A stretch of DNA of 64,000 bases from positions 37,434,488 through 37,498,487 of the forward strand of contig OZ024882.1 in the NCBI GenBank assembly GCA_964017185.1. The letters are read 5' to 3'. The DNA comes from Rugalucina vietnamica. Taxonomy: Eukaryota > Mollusca > Bivalvia > Lucinida > Lucinidae. Below are positions 1 through 11,399 of the stretch, piece after piece; the first letter of the stretch is position 1; the number at the start of each line of letters is the position of its first letter. Below the pieces are notes generated by a model. That model had not been told where the DNA came from, did not search any database, and saw nothing but the letters and a program-made list of their open reading frames with translations. Made by a program: the position numbers and the translations under genes.

Positions 1-214
1 TTAATTTCCTGCTCAGCTGAGTTTAGCATGAACAAGAAGTTTTATAAGCTTGATGTTTTAATAACTGATGTAATTCTGACTTTGCAAATCGGCTGCATCA
101 TGAGAAACTATTTATTGGATCTAATCAGATCAGACTGAAACAAGGCTGGGCAACATCAGCAGATTGAGCAAGGTATACTCCTGTTTTGTAAAACAAAAGA
201 AAACACTGTACATG
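1..214. other. AT-rich sequence, nothing recognised
   Basis: No coding potential or repeat structure could be identified up to the mariner-like terminal repeat. Confidence 0.5.
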
Positions 215-216
215 TA

Positions 217-2530
217 CGAGGGTTGGGATTTAAGTTCGTAGACTTTTGCCATTGATTTTATATTATTGCATTAATTCAATATTTGATGCATTATTATGAA
301 GAAGCAGTCTTCTTTTACGTGTTTAAAATATTTTTCAAGAAATTTTGCGCACTGCACATGAAAATGGTCTCCATAGCAACATAGGTTTCGCCACCCGGGG
401 CATGTCGTATTTTGAACAATTCTGAAGCTACAAGACATTTAAGAACATACCAATTATTATCATATAGTAGACCAAAATTTTTCGCTCAATCTATTTGAGG
501 CATTGTAGTTTAATAATCATGGCGTTATCTCTATTTAAATTTCTAAGCAGTATGTGAACGAATTGTTGTTATTAGAGAAAATGTATAGTGAGTCGTAACT
601 GAAAAATGGCTCTAACAGGCAACGTCTAAACAAGAGCAATGATACCATCTTATATTTGATAAGCAAAAAAGCCCACAGCAGCTTTCAAAATGATAGTATT
701 TTTATGTACATTTGTAGAATAGATACTGCAGTGGTATTTAAATAGCATGTTGGATGTCCAATGGACGCACTTGAAATGATAGTATTTTTATGTACATTTG
801 TAGAATAGATACTGCAGTGGTATTTAAATAGCATGTTGGATGTCCAATGGACGCACTTGAAATGATAGTATTTTTATGTACATTTGTAGAATAGATACTG
901 CAGTGGTATTTAAATAGCATGTTGGATGTCCAATGGACGCACTTGAAATGATAGTATTTTTATGTACATTTGTAGAATAGATACTGCAGTGGTATTTAAA
1001 TAGCATGTTGGATGTCCAATGGACGCACTTGAAATGATAGTATTTTTATGTACATTTGTAGAATAGATACTGCAGTGGTATTTAAATAGCATGTTGGATG
1101 TCCAATGGACGCACTTGAAATGATAGTATTTTGATGTACATTTGTAGAATAGATACTGCAGTGGTATTTAAATAGCATGTTGGATGTCCAATGGACGCAC
1201 TTGAAATGATAGTATTTTGATGTACATTTGTAGAATAGATACTGCAGTGGTATTTAAATAGCATGTTGGATGTCCAATGGACGCACTTGAAATGATAGTA
1301 TTTTTATGTACATTTGTAGAATAGATACTGCAGTGGTATTTAAATAGCATGTTGGATGTCCAATGGACGCACTTGAAATGATAGTATTTTGATGTACATT
1401 TGTAGAATAGATACTGCAGTGGTATTTAAATAGCATGTTGGATGTCCAATGGACGCACTTGAAATGATAGTATTTTTATGTACATTTGTAGAATAGATAC
1501 TGCAGTGGTATTTAAATAGCATGTTGGATGTCCAATGGACGCACTTGAAATGATAGTATTTTTATGTACATTTGTAGAATAGATACTGCAGTGGTATTTA
1601 AATAGCATGTTGGATGTCCAATGGACGCACTTGAAATGATAGTATTTTGATGTACATTTGTAGAATAGATACTGCAGTGGTATTTAAATAGCATGTTGGA
1701 TGTCCAATGGACGCACTTGAAATGATAGTATTTTTATGTACATTTGTAGAATAGATACTGCAGTGGTATTTAAATAGCATGTTGGATGTCCAATGGACGC
1801 ACTTGAAATGATAGTATTTTGATGTACATTTGTAGAATAGATACTGCAGTGGTATTTAAATAGCATGTTGGATGTCCAATGGACGCACTTGAAATGATAG
1901 TATTTTTATGTACATTTGTAGAATAGATACTGCAGTGGTATTTAAATAGCATGTTGGATGTCCAATGGACGCACTTGAAATGATAGTATTTTGATGTACA
2001 TTTGTAGAATAGATACTGCAGTGGTATTTAAATAGCATGTTGGATGTCCAATGGACGCACTTGAATTTTACACGATGAGAAAGGTACACTCCTTCACTTG
2101 ATCTACAATCGCCATTGCCAACATTTTTATTTTAAAACACGGATGTGCATATTACACTTGAAATAGAGTGCGCCGGCTATTTCTGATGTTTGCATTATTT
2201 CGGGAATAATAATTAACAAATTACGGATGGACATTTTGCATATAATCAAAGGTAGGGCATGTTGTTTGGTTCAAAAACAGATGTTTTAAGGTAGATATTT
2301 ATTGAAATTTGCGTCGTTTCGACGTCAAAGTTTCCACAGCGTGCCCTGGGTGATGGAGGGTCATTGTGTTTAATTCGTTGTTGTGCTGAAACTATATTGA
2401 GTAGAACTATGCTTAATATCTCATATGATAGGTATAAGAATGTATTTTCAGATGATATAATTTTGATGTCTGTAAAACAAACATCTTAAATTTTATACAG
2501 AAAGTCTACGAACTTAAATCCCAACCCACG
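217..2530. mobile_element. Tc1/mariner-type non-autonomous element with 30-bp TIRs and TA target duplication
   Basis: The left end (217-246, cgagggttgggatttaag...) and the reverse complement of 2501-2530 match at 29 of 30 positions. Both ends are flanked by TA (215-216 and 2531-2532), as expected for Tc1/mariner insertion. No transposase ORF is present; most of the interior is the 86-bp satellite. The superfamily call rests on TIR style and TA. Confidence 0.8.
690..2065. repeat. 86-bp tandem satellite, exactly 16 copies
   Basis: The unit begins atgatagtatttt and ends ggacgcacttgaa; 1376 bases is 16.0 units. Copies look identical except one two-state position (tatttttatg or tattttgatg). In order the states are T T T T T G G T G T T G T G T G. 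The period is not a multiple of three, and overlapping 60-codon ORFs on the minus strand are artefacts. Confidence 0.97.
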
Positions 2531-2657
2531 TATAGCTCTGAAGGGAGTGAAATGAGCTTGAAAACAGTGAAAAAAAAATCTGGCTCACTGTCATGAAAAA
2601 TCTATTTTATTTGCAGAAAATCAAATGATCCGTCCAAAGTCTTGTCTTTACATATGC

Positions 2658-3116
2658 ATATCGTTGGCTCGTTGACAAAACCTCGTAACTGCACTTTTTT
2701 CAAAAAATCGTTTTTTCACAAACATTCAAATTCAGCTTGTGACAAAGCCTTGTAGGTTATGTCCAATGGGAAGTTAGTTTTTAGATGACCTTACAAAACC
2801 TCGTAACTACAAATGGTAAACGGACTTGAAAAAAGGTGACAAAACCTCGTATATGCAATTTAAAAAAATTTAAATACAAGAAAATCTTTATCTTTTAGAT
2901 ATGCAAAAGTTGCATATGTATGATTTCTCATAAATGCATTCTTTAATTCATCATAAGAATCTGCTTCTAGCTTTCATTTATCAAGTTTTGTATATACGAC
3001 AATTTGTAAACATGCACAATTATATATCATTTATATACAATTTTTAGTTTTTTGCTTCTCCTGAAAAATTAGTTTTTTTGCAGTTACGAGGTTTTGTCAA
3101 CGAGCCAACGATATGT
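2658..3116. mobile_element. Inverted-repeat element flanked by 19-bp direct repeats
   Basis: The TIR atatcgttggctcgttgaca... (about 36 bp, 2658-2693) recurs inverted at 3079-3114. Inside, the motif 'acaaaacctcgta' recurs near 2675, 2791 and 2839, with a decayed copy near 2742, and inverted at the right end. The 19-bp sequence gtcttgtctttacatatgc lies on both sides (2639-2657 and 3117-3135). No ORF. Confidence 0.75.
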
Positions 3117-3135
3117 GTCTTGTCTTTACATATGC

Positions 3136-3406
3136 TTAAGAGCAGGGTTTTTTTTTGTATCCAGTTCGGAAATAAACTTCAACTAAAGAAATAAAAAGTG
3201 CATCACAATGAGAATTTTGATAACAAGTGCATGTTAGTAGACTTATTCATGTTTCTGTAATATCACAATTATTTATGTATGTTGTTATCAGAGTTATTTA
3301 CTATTGAATGGGAAAAATAACTGTACAAATTTTATGTTGTTTGTTTCTTCTTTTTTGTCTGGTCATTGGGGTTTCTGATCAAGTCCAACACAAACTGGTC
3401 TGAAAG
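3136..3406. other. AT-rich, nothing recognised
   Basis: No ORF or repeat homologous to other parts of the window. Confidence 0.4.
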
Positions 3407-3610
3407 GAAGAGCGATCATGGTGTAGTGGTGGAGTACAGGACTGACTGCAGCAGGAGGTCCTTGGTTCAATACCTACCTCCTGGGTGAAGTGTCCTTGAG
3501 CAACTGTGACACTTTAAAATTTGAACTTTTGAACTGGAAGAAGTGGCCCCATTCCCACATGACAGGAATTTGTTTGACTGGGACGTCAAGCACTAACATA
3601 AGACAAAGAG
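3407..3610 (+). mobile_element. tRNA-derived SINE
   Basis: A-box-like 'tggtgtagtggtggagtac' and B-box 'ggttcaatacc' are followed by 'gtgtccttgagcaa' and end near 'gactgggacgtcaagc'. It shares this layout with copies at 12877-13078 and 29424-29634. Confidence 0.7.
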
Positions 3611-3726
3611 AAAATTTATTTAAAGTTGGAAAGTATAACATAGTTACGTATAGCTCTTTACCAACTAACAAAACCAAATCAACAAACTGGTCTGTACAGT
3701 CACAGAAGAAGGCTAAAAGTACTTTC

Positions 3727-4000
3727 CCATTACGAAAACTTGCCCATGCAATATTCAGATTTTTTAAGTTGTAAAAAAATGAAAATTTCTGTAGAATTTT
3801 TTTTATATTTTTCTTATTTTTGCTCAAAACATAGATTTTGTGTACACGTTAAAACGGCCTTGGCGAGGCGGTTCTAACGAGTACCCACAATTTTGGAGCA
3901 AAAATAAGAAAAATAGGTATGTAACCCTTGCATACCAGTTTCACTATATAAAAGTGGGGTTGAAGGGGGTATTCATTGTATGGACATGTTTTCCTGATGG
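3727..4000. mobile_element. Foldback MITE, copy 1 of 3
   Basis: Ends ccattacgaaaacttgcccat and (reversed) ccatcaggaaaacatgtcca. Inner arms 'cttatttttgctc' and 'gagcaaaaataag' pair around a centre containing 'cgaggcggttctaacg'. Related copies at 43175-43371 and 46571-46805. Confidence 0.65.
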
Positions 4001-4017
4001 TAAAGTGTGGCAAGCCG

Positions 4018-5252
4018 TTTTAGCTCACCTGAGCTGAGTTTACAGAAGCAGGCATCCGTCATCTGTCCGTCTTCGTCGTCCACACTTCAAATATCTTCTC
4101 TGAAAGCCCTTGGCCAATCCAAGCCAAATTTTACATGAAACATCTATAGAAAGGGGGGACAAATGTGATTATAAATTATGCAGGCCACATGACCAAGATG
4201 GTAAGATAGCCGCCATGCCCATATTTGGTAAAAAAACCCTTCAAAACTCTTCTCCTGAACTGCAGGGTGGATTTCAACAAAACAATGCATATAACATTGG
4301 GGACTAGAGAACTACAATAAGTTTATAAATCATGACCTTTGGATGACCTTGACCTAATTTACAGCAATGTCTAGATAGGTCACCCATGCATTAAAACTTG
4401 TTAAAATGTCAATTAAAGGGAAAAACTGAGAAAAATTTTGACCCAGGTGTTGGTCTGCCCCCACCCCGGGGCTATATACTTATAGAGAAGGTGGACAAAA
4501 GTATTCGTCACATTTGGAAAACTCCATAGATTTCCATCTATTTTCATGTTGACGAAAAAATACCCCATCTTTCTTGGCATTTTAAAGTTGCAAATGTTTA
4601 AAAAGTTGAGATTATTTTGGCATTTTTGGACAACGTCACCATTGACGTAAATGGGAAAGTGACTTTTTCAAAATCCCCCCCCCCCCCCCCCCCCCCAGGC
4701 ACTGACCCAGAGATTCGATGCCTTGAAATGAAACAACCCTACAGGGTACCTATGGTCTGAGTATGAAAGCCCTCTGATAAAAGGTTTTCAAGATAAAGAC
4801 TTCTAGAATTATATATCACAGAAAAGCCATTATTATTAAAGGTGTTCTAGATTTTAACCTCTAGCCCCACCCCCTGGCATGGACCCAGGGATCTGATGCC
4901 ATGGAATGAAAGCCAACCCTACAGGGTGTCAATGGCCCAAGTATTAATGCTTTCTGATGAGTGGTTGTCAAGATATGGACTTCTAGAAAAATTTAACACA
5001 AGAATAGCCATTTTTGAAGGTGTTCTTAACCTCAAGCCCCACCCCCTGGCCTGGACCCAGGGGCCCGATGCCATGGAATGAAAGCTAACCCTACAGGGTA
5101 TCTATGGTCCAAGTGTGAATGCTTTCTGATGAGTGGTTGTGAAGATATGGACTTCTAGAAAACTTTAACGCTAGTGTGATGCGCACACGCACGGGAACGT
5201 GGACGACAAGGGTGACTACAATAGCTCTATGCACTTCGTGCAGTTGAGCTAA
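4018..5252. mobile_element. Pearl/HINE-like composite element with ~190-bp core units
   Basis: Starts with tagctcacctgag (type of the 22361 element) but ends with the hairpin tgcacttcgtgca and gagctaaaa, the type of the 50017 element, so it looks mosaic. From about 4700 it has tandem units ending 'gatgccatggaatgaaag' and 'gatatggacttctag'. A 22-base poly(C) run lies at 4675-4696. Near-identical units occur at 51655-52432. Confidence 0.6.
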
Positions 5253-6595
5253 AAAATTGTCTAAGTTCAAACAGCTGAAATTTTGTCAAAAATATTTTTT
5301 TCAAAATAATATTTCTTCATGCACATGCCCAGTGTGTCTGTATTGTGAAGGCAAAGTATCAAATAGCTCCAGCATAAACTGGTAGGAGTTGATCGGCCCG
5401 TATAAGAACTACCATAGCAAATGCTCATAAAAATTGTCTATGTTCACAAAGCTGCCTCCATTTCTTCAAAAATTATTTTTTCACAATAAAACTTCTTCAT
5501 GCGAATGTCTAACATGTCTTTATTGTGAAGGTAAAGTATCAGATCACTACATCAAAAGCTGTGGTAGAAGTTGATCGGCCCGTATCTGCACACCGTAGAA
5601 TAAATGTTGAAAACTTGCACAAAAAATTGTCTAAGTTCAAACAGCTGAAATTTTGTCAAAAATATTTTTTTCAAAATAATATTTCTACATGCACATGCCC
5701 AGTGTGTCTGTATTGTGAAGGCAAAGTATCAAATAGCTCCAGCATAAACTGGTAGGAGTTGATCGGCCCGTATAAGAACTACCATAGCAAATGCTCATAA
5801 AAATTGTCTATGTTCACAAGGCTGCCTCCATTTCTTCAAAAATTATTTTTTCACAATAAAACTTCTTCATGCAAATGTCTAACATGTTTTTATTGTGAAG
5901 GTAAAGTATCAGATCACTACATCAAAAGCTGTGGTAGAAGTTGATCGGCCCGTATCTGCACACCGTAGAATAAATGTTGAAAACTTGCACAAAAAATTGT
6001 CTAAGTTCAAACAGCTGAAATTTTGTCAAAATATTTTTTTCAAAATAATATTTCTTCATGCACATGCCCAGTGTGTCTGTATTGTGAAGGCAAAGTATCA
6101 AATGGCTCCAGCAGAAACTGGTAGGAGTTGATCGGCCCGTATAGCCACTACCATAGCACATCCACATCCCCTGTAATAGAAAATGCGCATGAAAAATTGT
6201 CTATGTTCTCTCAATTGCAATTTTGTCAAATATTATTTTTTCACTATCAAACTACTTCATGCAAATGTCAAACATGTCTCCATTGTATTTGATAAGTTTC
6301 AGAGTTATTCATGGAAAACTGTGGTAGGAGTTGATCGGCCCATGAAGGCACTATACATATGCATATAATCACAGCCATTAAGAATTACAAAAGGAAATAA
6401 CTCTCACAGAACTGGCCCCTAGCCCCTTATGTTTTACCATAATATTTGCCTTATCAATACGTATGTGTGTGCAAGGTTTCATGAAATTTCGGCCAAGGGG
6501 CTTCAAGATATTAAGGAAACGGTGTTACGGACGGACGGACGAACATGAAAACAGTATACCCCCTTTAAAACTTCGTTTTTGCGGGGAGTATAAAG
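5252..6595. repeat. 185-bp / 370-bp higher-order tandem array ending in a pearl-like tail
   Basis: Two diverged ~185-bp monomers (A 'attgtctaagttcaaac', B 'attgtctatgttcac') alternate. A units begin at 5251, 5621 and 5991, exactly 370 apart; B units at 5421, 5791 and (diverged) 6191. All contain 'gttgatcggccc'. The tail runs through 'acggacggacggac' to a short 'gcggggagtataa' end. ORFs here are repeats of one another. Confidence 0.85.
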
Positions 6596-6599
6596 ATAA

Positions 6600-6990
6600 T
6601 GAGTTTAAGCATAGTTTTGTCTCAGTTTAGCAGGTTTGTTCCCTACAGTGACCTTGAAAATAAGGCAGATGTCACAAAAATCATACAGACTATTTGTCAT
6701 GTCTTCGGTCAATCTTTTCATACAAACTAAAGCAAAATACACGCATTTATTTCTAAGATATTGAGCATTTGCGTGAATTTTGGCATCAATTTAGTAGTTT
6801 TGATCCTTCACTGACCTTAAAAATAAGGTCACGGTCACCAAAACTTAACAAATTTATTTGACCATTTGGTTTAAGTTTTGATACAAATTTAAACAAAAAA
6901 ATGTGCATCCATTAAAACGATAATAAGAGGATAAATTTTCCTTGTTAAAAGGAAGGCTTGGCTAGTCTGTATATACCATTATTTTTCCGT
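6600..6990. repeat. Interrupted ~150-bp repeat array with paired AAGGTCA sites, part 1
   Basis: Units contain 'agtgaccttgaaaataagg' followed by 'aagtcaca/aggtcac' and 'aagatattgagcatttg'. The same units continue at 7960-8354 and 9590-9870, so later elements have split the array. Confidence 0.65.
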
Positions 6991-7396
6991 GTGCTATGGT
7001 TTTTCGTATGTTTGTTGAGTTTTTCGGTAACTCGATAGATCGCATCGGTCATGAACACTTCCTCGCTACGGTGGATTTCAAGATTTCGTACTTGGTCGGA
7101 CCTAGGACAAAGTTCCGGGTTTTAGCATTATCCGTCCAGAACGCCAGCAAACGGTTAAACTTAGATCCAAGTACGTCATTCTTCCCACAAGTCCTTATAA
7201 AAATGGCGGAGAGCAAGTCTGGTTTCCGTCTTCAATTGCTTTATTATACAAGAAGTGTAGCAAAACATTGCGACTGGAACCAGGCCCCTGGATGTCAAAG
7301 GGAAACCCCACAGATTGAAGGAAAAACCCCACAGTTGAGGAGAAATCCTCGTTCCGTTTCAATTGCTTGACGCTGTCGCGCCAAGCAATAAAACAT
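6990..7396. other. 124-codon ORF region, function not recognised
   Basis: A plus-strand ORF (6996-7370) and an overlapping minus-strand ORF (7533-7195) cover this block. Neither resembles a family I know, and both run into the foldback at 7398. More GC-rich than its surroundings; probably an unclassified repeat. Confidence 0.3.
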
Positions 7397-7397
7397 T

Positions 7398-7556
7398 CTT
7401 TTCCGTGCATTAACGTTTGCCAAGCCCAAGGGCAATAATGCGTTGCAGCCCGAACCATGTTTATGTTTGCCAAGCCCAAGGGCAATAATGCGTTGCAGGG
7501 GCTGCAACACATTATTGCCCGAGGGCTTGGCAAACGTTAATGCACATGGAAAAGAA
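7398..7556. mobile_element. Foldback element with duplicated left arm
   Basis: Arm 'gcattaacgtttgccaag' with 'gggcaataatgcgttgcag' (7406-7446) is inverted at 7500-7550. The inner part of the left arm is repeated directly at 7465-7498. The arms could form a hairpin of over 40 bp. Confidence 0.7.
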
Positions 7557-7832
7557 TGTTATATCGTCATTGTTATATACCTTTCCTACAGCACACGCAC
7601 ATTTGTTTTATATATTTATTGCGCATGCCAGAAAAAAATTCAAATGAAACATGGTTGATCAAACTCACCAATACCTAAGCATATTTCTCTGTAAAACGAG
7701 CCATGAATCTTCCATAAAACTGAAGTGGCGAAGTGACATGTTAGATTTAGATGAAATATACATCTGAAATAGATTTAGATGAAATGAACACATGCCAGTG
7801 CCAATAACATGTTAACAGGTATTTGTCATAGT

Positions 7833-7872
7833 CATAGGGCAATAATACCATTAATGGTATTAATGCCCTATG
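7833..7872. repeat. 40-bp near-perfect palindrome
   Basis: The 20-base arm catagggcaataataccatt pairs with its opposite arm at 19 of 20 positions, with no loop. It shares 'gggcaataat' with the foldback at 7398-7556. Confidence 0.85.
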
Positions 7873-7959
7873 AAGCAGAAAGTGATGTCCGTTACAACAC
7901 GACACGTTTTTATTGTAGAGATACATTAGGTATATAACAATGAGCATTAACATGATGTT

Positions 7960-8354
7960 TTTTGCATAAATGGATTTTTTCTCTACAGTGACCATGGAAT
8001 TAAGGTCAAGGTCATCAAAACCACAGAAACTTTTTATCACTGTTTTGTAATCTTTTCATACACTTTTAAGTGAAATGCATGCAGTCATTGGTAAGATATT
8101 AACCATTTTCATGTTTTTTGGCCTAAATTTAGCAGATGGGTTCCCCAGTGACCTTGAAACTAAGGTCAAGGTCATAAAACATATGTCTATTTGACATGGT
8201 CTTGATAATCTGTACATACACATTTCAGCATAATTTGTTAATCATTTGCAAATATAATATGCATTTATATGATTTTTTTTCTCTGTAGTGACCTTGAAAG
8301 ATCAAGGTCATCAAAACCACATGATCTTTCTGTCATGTGTTGCTTATCTGCTTA
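7960..8354. repeat. Interrupted ~150-bp repeat array, part 2
   Basis: Three units with 'agtgaccttgaaactaagg' and 'aaggtcatcaaaaccac', homologous to 6600-6990 and 9590-9870. Confidence 0.65.
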
Positions 8355-9152
8355 CAGGGTTGCCACTTATTATTCCCTAACTTTTTCATGATTTTTCCCT
8401 GACTTTTTTCATGATTTCCAGATCCTTTTATCAGCCTCTCCGTGCCATTTTTCAGCTCTTTGTAGCCATCTCACCTTCTATAAAAGCATAGGTTGCAAGG
8501 TTCTTCTTTACCTCTCTTACTCCTTCACCATTATTATAGTTATCCCTATAACAGTACAAAGTATTAAAAGTATATCAGATAAACCTTTCCAATGGCTTTT
8601 TCTTCATTTCCGCCTCATACTTATTTTTTCATGGGAAATGTTGGATGTAAGACGGGAAAAAGGGAACTGATTTTTGGCGTGGGTCTGGTGGCCACCTAGG
8701 CCCCAAGAAGCTCTTGGGAAATGCCATCTCCTCTGATCTTGGCCTCTCCTAAGGTCATTTATCATCTTTTAGCATGCAGCCAAAATGAATAGAGGGATTA
8801 ATTGAATAAAACAAGTAGGATACAGAAAAGGTAGATTTACTCTGAAGCTCAAGCTCTATAAAAAGGAAACAATCATACATTTTTCAAACAATATGTGTAA
8901 ACACGTAAAATGATAAAGAAATTATGAAAAAAAATGAAGGCCATATAACTTTAAGGAAAAAGAGTTCACTTTTTCTAATTCTTTTAAGACATAGATACAT
9001 TGCCAAAGACCATCACTTTGAGAAAATTTTGAAATTCCCTGACTTTTCCTCAACTTTCTGCACTTTTTGCAAATTTCCCTCACTCAAACCCATATTCCCT
9101 GACTTTTCCCTGTTCTGGAAAAATTTCATTTTTCCCTGACCGTGGCAACCAA
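8355..9152. mobile_element. hAT-like non-autonomous element
   Basis: Left end CAGGGTTGCCAC; right end GTGGCAACC (9142-9150) with the last bases lost where a SINE begins. Subterminal 'ttccctgactttt' motifs recur at both ends. No transposase. The target duplication cannot be read. Confidence 0.6.
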
Positions 9153-9153
9153 G

Positions 9154-9551
9154 GAAGCGAGGTAGCCGAGTGGATAGCGCAATAGCTTCTTGTGCTAAAG
9201 GTCCCAGGTTCGATCCTCATCAGCGGCGAGGAAAATTTGTTGGTCCAAACACCCTTCCCCTCGTGTCATTTGCAGGAATGACATCGATCCTCATCAGCGG
9301 CGAGGACAATTTGTTGGTCCGAACACGCTTCCCCTCGTGTCATTTGCAGGAATGACATGATACAGTGCACCGTTCTTCGGATTGGGACGTTAACTGGAGG
9401 CCCCCTGTGCAAGTTAAAGATCCCTACACAGGTTCTATCCGCACGCATGTAGGCTTATCCTGCAAACACACCGGAGTGTACAATGTACACCTCCCAAGAA
9501 TAATCAGAAATTGATTGATGGGAGTAACAAGAAAACAAAAACAAAACAACC
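9154..9551 (+). mobile_element. tRNA-derived SINE with internal 74-bp duplication
   Basis: tRNA-like head: A box 'ggtagccgagtgg' (9161-9173) and B box 'ggttcgatcc' (9208-9217). The segment beginning gatcctcatcagcggcgagg occurs at 9212 and again at 9286. The body has 'ttcggattgggacgttaa' and ends in an A-rich tail. Confidence 0.8.
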
Positions 9552-9589
9552 CTGGTTTATACAAATCGAAGCAGATTACATGCATCTAT

Positions 9590-9870
9590 TGCGAAGATAC
9601 TGTGCATTTACATGATTTTTAGCATAAATTTAACAGTTTTTATCCTGTTGTGATCTTGAAAATAAGGTTAAGGTCATCAAAACCATACAAACTTTTTTGT
9701 CAGGTCAGGATAATCCTTTCGTAGAAACATAAGCTGATTCCATAAATTCATTGCAGAGAAAATGTGCATTTAAATGATTTTTGGTCTCAAATTTAGCTTT
9801 TTGTTTTCATGTAGTGACCTTGGAAATAAGGTCAAGGTCACCAAAACTTTATTGGCATTTGAACAGCTAC
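9590..9870. repeat. Interrupted ~150-bp repeat array, part 3
   Basis: Two units with 'tgatcttgaaaataagg' and 'agtgaccttggaaataagg' followed by 'aaggtcaccaaaac', homologous to parts 1 and 2. Confidence 0.65.
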
Positions 9871-10547
9871 AGGGGTCGCCTCCAGGCAAATTTCACTGAA
9901 ATCCATAGAATAAGTACAGAAATACTGACCATTATTAAATGGCCGTTCTAATATAAGTGCCGACGCCGACGTTGTAGCAACGAATTCATGCACTTTACCA
10001 TCTTCGTAGAGATATAAGAATAGTAGCGTTCATGATATAAATATAAAAGTATAGAAAACCTGTAATTTCTGACAAAATATGCACTTCTTTTACATAAATT
10101 TGGCCCTCAGTTCTTATAAAACATGTAAGGGGCACATAACTTTCAAGAGCTATAACTCTTAACTCTAAGCCACTCCGGCGCTGGTATCATGAAGTTTCAG
10201 AAACTAGAAACGCTAACGAACATTTTGGTATATAACTCTACTTGTTGGCAGAGATGGACCATAAAAGTCCAGAAGGAGACGACTTAAAAGTGCAGGAGAG
10301 GACATTTGAGGTCCCGTTTGCGCTACTAATAATAGTCTAGTCAGTAAAGTAGTAGAAAAATCCATGTCTTTGTAATGTAAACAGGCAGATATACACGTGG
10401 AAACAAATCCAAACAGTAATGACTTTGTATGGTACTTAGCCCAGTTTTCGTGGTGGCTCCAGTTTTCATGGTATACACATATTTCAGCTGACACTATATT
10501 TACTCACAAGTTGACAAGTTTACTAGCCTCTGCCATCCATATTGTGC
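9871..10547. other. Intergenic sequence, nothing recognised
   Basis: Only short ORFs; no similarity to other repeats in the window was seen. Confidence 0.4.
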
Positions 10548-10606
10548 AATAAAAATAACAAAGATTGATTCTGCGACTCACAAAATCAATCTTTGTTATT
10601 TTTATT
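10548..10606. repeat. Perfect 23-bp stem with 13-base loop
   Basis: Arm 10548-10570 (aataaaaataacaaag...) is exactly the reverse complement of 10584-10606. Looks like the remnant of a foldback element; a terminator role is not meaningful here. Confidence 0.85.
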
Positions 10607-10886
10607 CCATAACTTAAACAAGTGCTAACAAAGGATATATTGTCTGACTGTGCATGTATCTCACAATCATAAAAACATGATACATGTATAAATTTATGTT
10701 CACTTCATCTTTCATACTTAAAAATACAAGAGGACATCGAAAAGAAGCAGTTTAATTTTGTGACCAGTTAAATTACGAATCTGTCAGTGAGGTGTGAAAA
10801 CCTCAAACAAGAAGGAATCCTGTAGGCAATACAACAATCAAGAACAAAAAAGAAAAGATAATGATTGAGTTTTCACACTTCCTTTG

Positions 10887-11091
10887 CATACATGTGATGA
10901 GTCCGAAAGAGTAATCAGGGAGATTTTTGTTCCATTTCAGGGTGATTTTTGAAAAATGTAAAGAATATATAGGAAAAATCCTGGGTTTTGAATTTTTGTT
11001 AAAAAAGTGGTACATTTGAGATGAATTTTTACCAATTTCACAGCTCATTTCCTGGAGTCTCCCTGATGATGAGGGAGGTATCACATGTATG
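10887..11091. mobile_element. MITE with 6-bp target duplication, copy 1
   Basis: TIRs catacatgtgat and atcacatgtatg, flanked by cctttg on both sides (10881-10886 and 11092-11097). Inverted relative to copy 2 at 26424-26642; shared 'cctggagtctccctgatgat' near the right end. No ORF of note. Confidence 0.8.
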
Positions 11092-11097
11092 CCTTTG

Positions 11098-11399
11098 CTC
11101 AACCATTGTTTAATGTCACATTGTCTGTATAAGATGATAAATAGCTCTAAGGTCATCAGTTTTAGGGAAGAATTAAACATGTTAAAAGTGTCCAAGACTT
11201 AATTTTATCAGTAGATGAAGAGTCAAAATTTCACTACTGCTGTAACATAATTTATCTAAATGGGAAAATATTTGAGTCTGTATAATTGACCATATACTTC
11301 AATGATACATGCAAAGAAACAAGATTCAACAGGATAATCTGCAGTACACTTACAATAATAATCTCTAAATATACACTGTACATGTATATGTAAGAGATG
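11098..11399. other. Intergenic sequence, nothing recognised
   Basis: No ORF or repeat was identified. Confidence 0.4.

Noticed and set aside
690-2065. CRISPR-like regular array
   Set aside because: Repeats are directly contiguous with no variable spacers, and the genome is eukaryotic.
738-2089. Fourteen overlapping ~60-codon minus-strand ORFs
   Set aside because: All are the same translation of the 86-bp satellite; no independent coding evidence.
6996-7533. Pair of overlapping ORFs on opposite strands as a gene
   Set aside because: No recognisable domain, and both run into the foldback element.
9154-9230. Functional tRNA (Leu/Ser-like) gene
   Set aside because: A and B boxes are present but no acceptor stem closes the molecule and the SINE body follows directly.
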